60,000 bases of DNA from Membranipora membranacea (taxonomy: Eukaryota; Bryozoa; Gymnolaemata; Cheilostomatida; Membraniporidae), in the NCBI GenBank assembly GCA_914767715.1, contig OU612070.1, positions 15,457,501-15,517,500 of the forward strand, read 5' to 3'. This document shows, in pieces, positions 22,961 through 34,200 of this stretch. The first letter of the stretch is position 1, and the number at the start of each line of letters is the position of its first letter. A program made the translations under genes and the position numbers. Below the pieces are notes generated by a model. It was not told where the DNA came from and searched no databases. It worked only from the letters and a program-made list of their open reading frames with translations.

Positions 22961-25249
22961 TCACTTTTACTATTTCTCTCTCCAGCAGCTGTATGCTCAT
23001 TTCCGGATACTCAACAAATATTGTACTATTTTACAAGGCCAAATCTGCATTTACAGTCAGATTTTACTAATGTTTTTCTTTATAAGCCATCACTGGAGCA
23101 ACCAAAAATCTGCATCTTGTGACATAGGCACAAAATTCAAATTTTTGATCGTTCTATCCAAATAATCTGAAGGAATAATCAATCATACGGGAAGGCAGTG
23201 TAAATGCAGCTTTTGGTTCCAGTTTACAGTGCAGGGTTGCCAAAACCGCAGCCCATAAGCCAAGGTGGTACACTAACAAATCTTAAGCGGTCCACTTGCT
23301 GTTGTGAGAAGTCCTTCTAATAATTCATGTGCATGATGGAGTTGTGAATAAAAAATGGTCTGTTTTTTGTCAAAGTTTACATGAATTTGCTTACTACTGA
23401 CTAGAGAACAGAACTAGAGAACATCATCTTCTTCTAGTAGGTGACATAAAATCTTTTGTTCGCTATACACGATATGTCCAATTATAGTTCTCTACTTTAA
23501 TTTACAATGTCCCCTTTGCGGTTGTGATCCTCCCAAGTTTTGCGAGCTCTCCCTCATTTTAACTAATTTTAATATCATTCCTTCTGGTTTCCAAATAGCA
23601 GCAGTGTCAATATTCCTACTACCAGAAGTCCAGAACTTGAGCTTGTTTTGATAGTCAATGTACACATTTTGGAAATTCAAACACATCAAACTAGCCCCGC
23701 AAATAATTCTCTAAGGTAAAATTTAAAATTATCTAGAAATCATTATTTTCGGGAGCCTCCTAGCGGCCATCAATACTTGCCAAGCCGAACCAAAATTTTC
23801 TACATTGCAAATATGCCCTGCTGTAGAAAAAAGTTTGGGAACCCATGTTTATGGCGTAGTGCATGTCAGTTTGAAACTAAGAAGTAAATTGATAATAATA
23901 AAATAAATCAAAATAAATCCAACAGGCCTAGATTGCATTATTTTATTTTAACGTATAGAAGGCACCGATGGATGATATCCATCAATTTCCGACAATAATT
24001 AATCTGTGAAGATCTGCTTTATTATTACCTTTATAATATATATATTTTTAATATATTTCAAGTTCATAGAACGTTAAATCCATAGAACTGCCATATTTTT
24101 ACACTGTTCTATGACGTGTTCTTGAAGTTGAAGATATATAAATGGCCCCTTCAGTTTGAGGTGTGTACAATCGTGCTTCATTCAACGGAAAATCCCAATA
24201 CATATTTTCAATTAATATAAAATTGGCTATTAGTAATCATTGTAAAATCCCATACCAGTTGAGAGCTACTGCTATGGGATTTTACAATGATTAGTAATAA
24301 TAAATTTTATTACAGTGGAACAGGTCGGCTTTTGCCTATTTTTAGACATTTGAATTCAATTACTGGGATTTTCCATCGGAGCAAGCTGATATAGGCATCA
24401 TGCGTTCGTCACACATGACTAGATGTTGGATAGTCGGACATTATTGTTGTTATTTATGAATATCCGTATAGAGTGGTTTAGGTAGCAAGTTCGCCAGCAA
24501 TGCTTTGCACAAGTGTTGAAGAGAAATCGAAATAGAAGTGTTTGGGCGACAGCAAAGCTTGTAACAGGTCACAAGAGGTAAGACAAAGAATGCAGAGGAG
24601 CATGTCATGGTGATTATGATGGCGCAAGTCATTGAAATAAAGTTATGAAGTTAAAATATTGATGGTAGATTTTCGTGTTCGATTGATTAGCCTTATCGAA
24701 TAAAGTGCAAATGAACGACTATATGGATGGATATTTATTTACAGAACTTTGAACAGGGTAGGAAAATATTTACAACGATCAACGAGAAAATCTCACAAAG
24801 ACACTTCTTTTTCATCATTGGATGGCAACGGGAGACAATACTTGAAAATTGTATGATGAAGTAATGAATCCAGCTACAACAATATAAGTTATATATATAT
24901 CAGTTATATATATCACATATATAACAGTTATATATGTCACTTATATATCAGGTATAATTACCGTTCACTATTAATAAGGGCATAAAGTAGCCTGACATGT
25001 GTCTGGTAAATAAATGTGTCTGGTATATCAGCATCAACTCTCTTCTTTCAAACAGTCACAATAATATTCAATATAATTGCAGAAACTTAGAGCAGGCAGT
25101 ATGGGATTTTTAAACTCCCTGTTCGGAGGCAAATTGGGTTTGGAATCGTCCATCCATATTATATGGTTTATTTGTGTATTGAACAAAGGGAAAAGACTTC
25201 GATGTGTGGAGTGGACACTTCAGGCATACTGGGACTTGTTGGCCTTCAC
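22961..25249. other. intergenic region, hairpin only
   Basis: No gene is supported. Short frames here lack domains and splice logic. TA-rich repeats lie at about 24885-24950. The notable item is the hairpin at 24234-24293, listed separately. Confidence 0.5.
24234..24293. ncRNA. perfect 21-bp hairpin, miRNA-like or inverted-repeat remnant
   Basis: The arm 24234-24254 (TAATCATTGTAAAATCCCAT plus one base) is the exact complement of 24273-24293, separated by an 18-base loop. After one mismatch the pairing continues for about four more bases. Size and shape match a pre-miRNA stem, but a perfect stem also fits a young inverted-repeat insertion. Transcription cannot be seen from sequence. Confidence 0.3.
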
Positions 25250-28200
25250 TCAATCCCTTGATGATGTTCTTCTGTCACTTCGCTCTTTTCTGCCGCCTTT
25301 CCCATTACTTTGGAGCCTGAATTTAGCCATGAATTGTTCGGTTTCCGCGTACTCATGACGACTTATATTCTTCCTACAGTGTAAGATGGTGGTGATTGTC
25401 CTCTCCCTCATCTTATTCAAGCTCTCCGCTGAGCTGAAGGCCAACAGAGGAACTTTACTTCTCTCCAGCCTGAAACTGCACAAAACATGAACATATAAAT
25501 ACAGATATACATCATAAACATCTAAATTTATATGTTTATGGTACACATCAAACGACGAAACACTTTTACCCAGTCCCCACTTTGCGTCCTTGTGAGATTT
25601 GCCACAATGATTTCTAGGAAGATCAGCTCACGCTTGTATCATTGACCTGATGCCATTTGGTAATTTAGTATATTGCATTGTGGGATACAAACTGTTATGC
25701 TGATAAGGTAATGATAGTGACAGTTACATAAAACAGGACATTCTAGAGCATAGAGATTTGGTGAATGAATAACTATTTAATGAAGGATAGTTAGCAATTC
25801 AAGTTCTGTGGTAGCTATACTAAACACTGAGGTATATATAATCATGACACTAAAGGACGTGTAGACTATAGGACTAGAGGCATAACTTCTCTGTTTACTG
25901 TAAAACCTCGTATAATAAAGTCACCAGATTTATAAAAGAAGGTGACTTATAAATTAATACACATAGACTCGGCTCATATCTGAATCATGTTTTCCTTTTT
26001 GTCGGTCATAGAAAGAGACTTGCAAGTGTATAGAATATAGATTATCGGTTTATATGTTGTGTCTTTGCAATGGTTCATAAGTGGTTTTAGGTGTGTGGTT
26101 ACTTGAATATTTGAAAAATCTTGTTTTATTTTCTTCGAAAACACAGCAAATCACTCGCAAATCTGATGGCTTTACAGTGAGGTTTTACCGTTTATGATAA
26201 TTATTGGGACTCACGTCTGTATAGCAAAGGAGAGCTCGATGGAGTCACCACCCTCTAATCTACTGCGTCTCTTAGTGAAGTGAGTGTGTAGGTGAGATAG
26301 AAGTTCATCATCAGATCTAAATAAGAACTTTGGACTATCCTGAGATATCGGGGTGTCGAGAGCGCTACAAATCAGGCATCGAGCTATTTCTAGCTTCTGG
26401 AAAAAAATATAATGATATATATGATTATATAAACCTGTCACACGGTAACCATCGACGCTGTATGTAGATAAATTTGTTATAATTTTAATGATTGGCACCT
26501 CTAGCAAACCAGGTCGGGTTTGACAGCTTCAAATAAGGATAATTTTTGTAAGGAATATCTTGAATTTTTGTAAAATAAAAAGTTGCGTTCATTCTTGTCT
26601 TAATGCAATGTTGACCAATAACGGTTCTAAACCCATTCAGAAAACCTTGCATGAGTAGACAACAGTTCAAAAACTGTTAACAATGTTCAAAAATATCAAA
26701 AAAACATTCTAGTATGGCCTCACCTTTACGCTGTGGGAAAGAGTATAGGGTGATACCAAAGAGTAAAAGAGGGGAGTGGAAACTAAGCATTTGAGTTATC
26801 CTATGTTGCCTCTGCCGCTAGAGTTTATAGTGGGCACAACTCCTCATAACGTATATATCGTATATATAAGCACAGTATGATTTTGCCGCCATATGTCATA
26901 ATTAGAATTGGCCAATCATATTAAACCTACTAGATCTTACTCATTTCTTAGCCAAGTTACAATGCTTTAAAACAAGTAAGGGGAGCTCACAGAAGGCCCT
27001 CACTGGTCTTTTTACTTAGATTGATATGTTAAGGTCAGGGTGAGAACGAAATTTAGACATTACAGCATGATATGAGGAATATTTCTGCATAGTAAACACT
27101 GAATTAAGGTATCATGCTGAACTAATGTGTAGTTTTCTCATCATCAACAGTGCCAAACTAAGTGATTGATGGCTTAGCTGAAGCAGAATATTTATTTGTA
27201 TCATCTTATCATAAGAAAAGTGCTTGTGTGGAGGTATTTATTGAATGATATACACTTTTTATCACATTGCAATGTTTCACATAATAATGGCTGCCTTCTA
27301 TCATTGTGTTCAGCCTTATAAGAGCTCCATCATGACATCTAGAGAGATAATTAAGCTTATATACATATCTTTTATGGATTGACATAGCATTTAATAGTCC
27401 ATCAATCATATTTGAGGAGATATCAGCCAATATTTCTCAAGTGCGAATATTAAGCAAATCTTAATCTAGCCAGGCTTCATAGAGAACCGGAAGTGCCATT
27501 GTACTTCATTGTAAACAATTTTTAGTTTCCAATCCTCTCCTTTACTCCTTGGTGATACATCATGGGGAATAATTAGATATTGCATTGACTTGCATATAAC
27601 CTTAACCTACATATGACCTTGACCTACCTCAGAGCCAGGTGTGTTGCTGAGTATTTCATGTCCCCTCACAGCAATGTGACTGAGAAGCTCTTCTTTCTCA
27701 GCGAACGCCTCTCCACATTTCTCACATATATGCGGTCGCTTCATGTCGTCTACTGTTATGATAAAGTCTGATATACTCTCCACTACATAGTAGTTAATGC
27801 TGCATTGGTCTATACATGAAAGAAGAGAAAATATATTGTCTATCAATCTAAAACAACAACTTGTTAAATTTCAGGTATGTGATTGAGGGGCTGCTAGCAT
27901 TTCGTAACACTGCCAAGCCCAAAAAGCCCAACTTCCTTTCACTTCATGTTCCACATCATTTTGAATCTCTGTACCTAGTTCCACTATCAAGTCTCATAAG
28001 TTCCACAAGATCAGAAGCTTTGTAGATCCGCATGGTTTTTAGGAATTTCTCCTAGGTCATATGGTGATTTGGGTCACACATGCCATCCTAAATCGGTCTC
28101 GAAATGTGATTTAAAATGTGTGAATTACAGGGCTGTACCGATTTGTGATCAGGGTGATCAGGCCAAGGTATTTTCGGAAGCCGGCTTATAGCCCAACATG

Positions 28201-31200
28201 TCACGCTCATTGGGTGTGACAATGACTCGGAAACATTTGATTAGATGAATTTTCCATAAAGTATTTAGAGGGGCTTGTCTGTCAATAATAGAAACTTATC
28301 GGATTTGATGAACTTTCATCAAGTATATAACAATAATAGAAACTTATGGTCAAGCCTATCAATGGGCAATTCTGATGTAACAGATTTACAATTCTCACTG
28401 TCCATTCTGCAAAACTGCACCTTTTCCAGCCAGGCTGTGATATTTAAAAACTTTCTCACCAGTGTTATTGACTCGTAACAACATGGTACTTCATATTCAC
28501 TAGGCGTTTTTGGGATATCGAATAATGCGCTCTAAAAAACTAGCACACCAAAAAAGTGTAACAGAATTTCTTCAGAAAATGCAAATATCAAAACCTGAAA
28601 GAATTTTGCAAAGTTCTGAGCAATTAATGAGATTTCACTTGAAAAGCGTTACCTAAGTGGAGCCTATGATGTCTGTCTTTCAGAATGATCAAAAAATAAA
28701 TTTGTGTGACATCTTGTTCAGTGAAAAAAATTGGAAAAAAAAGTGTAACAGATTTACCAAAAAACTGTAACAGATTTTCGAGTGGGAATGTAATACATTT
28801 TGAAATATTTTTTTTAGATTATGCATCAAGTTCTATCTTTCTCAGCAGCTTTGAATCACTCTGTTGCAAAATGCATCACTCAGTTGACCTGGGGGGGGGG
28901 GGGGGGGGGTCTTTCAATTAGAATCAGCCCAAATCGCAATCTGATCGCTCAGTGAGTGAGCGATACTTGCTAGGCTCTTGCTTTCAAATCGCTCAGACAT
29001 TGATAGAACTATACATTCTGAGTGAGCAATTTGGGATCGGATTTGTCTAAATGAAAGACCAATTAATGAGTGATAATTTTGAGCGATGTAATAGTGATAA
29101 CTTGCTTTATTAAGGCATCGCTCATTCTTATTGAAAGACCCCCCAGATCGTTTTATGTAGGAGTTACTACTCAGTTAAATCTATGAATAGCCTTAGGTTT
29201 ATAGGTGATATGTTTGAGGAGGAGAGCCGCCATGGTCAAATCTGATTTTGTGCCCTGGAAAAATATGTGAAGATTTTATGTTTCAGATTGATGACAATTC
29301 ATAAAATACAATATGAAATTTCACTCATTGTTATCACCCATGTACCCCTCAACTTTTCATCAGCCAAAACCGCAAATTCTGACTGATCCCTAACCATGTT
29401 TCCTAGGACTGCACAGTCATTATACACAGATTGTTTGACAGTCCTTGTCCCCCTACTATAGATAGTGCAGGGATACAGTATGGGCCCGTGAATTGGAGTA
29501 AATTCTGATTTGAATATTAACTCAGCACGCTATGCCTTCCTACTGTAGTTTCGTAAATAAACTTGGCTCTAATGAGGGCTTCTATGTTAATAAGTCTTAT
29601 TTAATCTGAGTGAGACTACTGTGTCACTAACTCTCGCCTTATTATTTAACTCCTCTACTCGAATTGGTTGTAGCTAGCAAAATACGCTGGTGCCATCCAT
29701 GAATAGTTGGTCTGAAAGTTATTAACTCAGTACACAATAAATACCTATTGTAATTCCGTAACAAAAAAGGTGAAATCCCGTCACAATGTAATTCTGTTAT
29801 GCCAAAAAACTGATCCAAAAAAAAGTTCTTTCTATTTTTGATACCCCAGTAACATTCAGCATGGTTGGAAACCCAGGTTAACTTAGTTTGAGGTTTATAA
29901 CTTCAAAAATAAAAACGCAGCAAAAACCTTTGTATCTTTTATTGTAACAGATTTTCAATCACCAATCTTATTTTTTATTATCCAAATTAATTGAATATTT
30001 TTTAATTCATACCTCATGACATCTACTAGAAACTGAAAAATGTCATTTTCAATACCATAACATCCTTACAAGCCAAGTTATGGGCCTGTAATAAAATAGC
30101 TACGCAGTCAGTCTATAAAATTATTGATTTACATTTTTTAAACAGCCAACTGTTTTTTGTTGTTTGCTGCAAACAAATTGAAATGTGAATTTTCAATAGG
30201 TTGAGACTCTCAGCTCTCAGAAAATGTATGACTTGGCTAGATTTGTGCAACTTAAAATTTTTTTCTGGATGTGTCATTTCATCAGAATTTCCCCAATGTA
30301 CTCACCTGATTTTAGCCTGTGGATAATCTGTTGATGTAGATACATGGTGTACGGATCGGATGCGATTCTCTCGCACTCCTCAACAGGGCATGTACAGATC
30401 AGAGAGTTACCGGCGTATCGTGGTGTGAAAAACATCATCCCGTCAATAATGGAATATGGGACAGCTTCCTATAAAATATCAGCTTATATGGTAATTCTAT
30501 AAATACTGGATGAGAAATGTTGACTTCCTGGAAAGCTACTAGTTGCGAAACACAAGCTTCACAGGTTTGGGAAAACTATGAGTTGCGCAACAACATAAGT
30601 TTCACAGGTTTGCTAACATTGGCCAATGATTGTGGAATTATTTATTGTATATAATGAGATCAGGAGGAAGTACATTCAAGAGGTTAAGGTGTTCATTACA
30701 ACGTGCATCGCTGGCTCCAAAAATTTCCAGGAGTTTGTTTTTAGGTCAGCATATTTTCCTATCAGGACGGGGTTTAGAGAGGTTCACAGCTTGATATAGC
30801 GGTGATCAGCAAATTTTGTGGCCTAATTTTTCTCTAAGCACGATGTCGTGTTAAGGTTTTGGGAATTTTCCTAGATGGAATGCATGATTCGTCAGTATAT
30901 GACATCGTATAACAATCATTGGAAAGCTATTGTTACCACGCTGTCACCAACCAAGTAGGCAATAATGATACTGCGATGAGCTATCAATACATCCAATGGC
31001 GTTCAAACAACAACGACATCATCATATGTATAACAATACACAGTGCAGTTCACTTAATTCAAACCTCTGGGGACCACAAAAATTTGTCCTAATGAAGCAG
31101 AGTCTGAATTAACTGACATTAGGATGCATTGAGATCTGGCTGAAGGTAGACCAGGTTTGGACCATTTGCCAGCATTTGGAGCTGCTCCCCTTCCACTGGT

Positions 31201-34200
31201 CAAGCCGCAGGCATTGCCTGCGGCTTGACCAGTGAAATGGAGCAATTGGAATGCAGGCAATTGGATTAAACTTGATCGAGGCTGATTTTCCCCAGCTTAC
31301 ACTGTACCTTATTAGGATAGGAGACAGTATTACATCGGCTGACTGAGGGGTGCTGGTATTTACTCATATGTCTGCGGGAGTCATCAGAGCTCCTACCCAG
31401 TAATCTGTGACAAAGGTCACACATAAACTCGGTTCCAGTTCTACAATCAGGATCAGTAGGAAGGGCTTTCACCAGCATCACCTCATTTTGTTCCGGTTCC
31501 TCTGCCAGTTTATGCCTGAAAACGTGATAAACATATCCTTGAATACTTTGCCACTATTCCTTCCAGGTCACTAATGGGCACAGGTGTAGCCTTCTGGTAT
31601 CAACACTTCAGTGCAACCTGTAGGCGTTTGAAGTCACTACCCAACACAAGCCAATGCGAGACAAATCAACATTGCACAAGGGACCAAAACTTTTCTATAT
31701 AGCAAATTGTGGGGTTTCACATGATCAGTACGAGTTCTAGTTCAACACTGCTTTTGTCACACATCCTTTAGCCCACATATGATAAACATTATAAGAATTA
31801 GACCAATTTAAGTCTAGTTTGCGTGCATTTGGAGTTGTTGCCTCTCCATGATAATATGTTTCTTATCTGTGGAGGGAGAACAACTGGAATGCAGGCTAAC
31901 TGACATACGGCATCATGGGTGACTTTAATTTGCGCATCTGAAAGAACAACGAGTTAAGCTCCAGTTCTGATATGAAAAAATGGTCAGGGAGAATAAGGCA
32001 GCCCCTGTATACTCTGGCAATAAAAATTAGCAAACATTGACAACAGGAAACTCCTGATGTCAATTTCGAGAGACGGTGGCCAATCAAATGGCTTCAGAAC
32101 TCCGAGACTCAATTTTGCCCCAGAGTGGTTCACTGGATCAAAATATTTGATCCAGATAAGAATATACAGAAACTTACATGTCAGCCTCGATTCGATCTAT
32201 CTCCTTCTGTTTAGCCTGATATCTGCTGTCTACTGATTCCTGCACCTCCTCACTAACATATTTTAGGGAGTTTGACATCTTCATCAGGTCATAGCTAGAA
32301 GGAATGTAGTTGTCGGGTTATCTGCACATGTTACAATTCGTCCTCAAAAATGTAAATTATTTATGTGTTTTATTTGCCTTCTAAAATCAGCAATCAAGCG
32401 ATGCAATGGAGTGAACTTCCACTAGATCATTTTTATGATAAGCAATGTATATCCACACCAACTCGACATGCTACCTCAGTTTGGACTCAAAATTTGAGCA
32501 TAAAATAGAAGCTTCAGTTAACATAGCATTAAGTATAATGCATTGTAGAAAAGAATTTCAAGTCTCAATTTGGCTTTCCTTATTAGAGGCCACAAGTCCA
32601 ATAAAGGGTAAAAGAGATAGATATGTTATATTATGATAAGAGTTATAGCAATAAAGGGTACTCACGTTCTATCTTGCTTTCCTGATCAGAGGGCACAACT
32701 CCAATAAAGGGTAAAAGAGTGAGGCAACCAAGATACCCTACTGACCTTAATAATTCGCGGGCTCCTAATTCGCGGAGGGCACAACTCCAACCTTTTTCAC
32801 TAGTCTTAATTATTCACGGATCTCAGGCCCGCGAAATTGAGAGGATAACTCCTCTATAGTGGTAGAAGTATTCTATTTTAAAAAACAGACCTCAATGGGA
32901 TTTGATCCTGCAGCATCCTAATTCAATATGATTACAAGGCAGGCGCTCTACACACTGAGGGCTTCTACACACTCCTCTATAGTGGTAGTAGTATTCTATT
33001 TTAAAAAACAGACCAAAATGGGATTTGATCCTGCAACATCCTAATTCAATATGATTACAAGGCAGGCGCTCTACACACTGAGGGCTCTACACACTGAGGG
33101 CTCTACACACTGAGGGCGCTCTACACACTGAGGGCGCTCTACACACTGAGGGCGCTCTACACACTGAGGGCGCTCTACACACTGAGGTTTCTGTCATCGC
33201 TAACGCTAATTATTAAACCACTTGAAAACATAAGGTCAGTAGGGTATGTTACATTTATAATATGATATAATGAGAGTAATGCAAAATACTCACGTTCTGT
33301 ATATGATAGAGACAGTATGTCTATCTGCAGTGCTCTCCTCATAGCTAGCTCCATGCACAACGTTCAGATGTTTGAGTATATTGTATTGTGAATATTGAGA
33401 GAATGCCATGTCACAATCCACACAATACACCAACGCTAGCTCCTTAATAGCCTCCTGTATAAAGGCAACACACGCAACATTTATTGTCTTAGCACAATTA
33501 AAAAACTTTGTTGAGGTTATGTAGACCGAGTTTTGTCGAGTTTCCACATTTTCAGGGTGCCGCTGAGTCGCATTTGGATTTGCTTCCCCCAAATAACCAG
33601 CCTGGTGCTTAACAGTGCAGGGGAAGCAAACCCGAATGCAGGCAAACGAGATCAAACATAAATCAAGGTAACTCGATACTTTATAATCAAACCAGTGAAC
33701 TCAATGCAAATTTATCTGGTAACAATGATATAAATAAATAAAAAGTAAATACATTATAATATGTACCGTGGTCGGGCGCTTTCTGGAGTGTATTGGGCGC
33801 CACTTATCATTAGCCATTGGAGTATGCTGCTCAGATGTCATATGAATTATAGCTTGACGACTAGACGGAAAGGTTTTCTGACAGTTCACGCAGAGGAACT
33901 GATTTGATTTGTAGCATTTCTTCAGATTTTTTAGATCAATCTCATACACAAAATCGTCACCTCTTGCCTCACAATATGCAAAGTGCTTTAAATCTACAAA
34001 TAAAAAGTCAGTGAATCTTGCAGTAACAGAGGGAGGGAAGGCCATAATATTCCTATGAAACTTTTCAGAGATGCCTGCTAGCAGAAATATGCTTCTATTT
34101 GTTGAAGGCTTATGACTTGATGCGATATGTGAAATAGACAGTTTTCTGAGCTCTGATTTAGGCCTCAATTCGGAGTTGTCCTCTCTCCAGTTTGGTACTT

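Noticed and set aside
22813-23165. + strand frames near the Lmx-like pseudogene
   Set aside because: They overlap the recognisable minus-strand homeobox remnant and have no features of their own.
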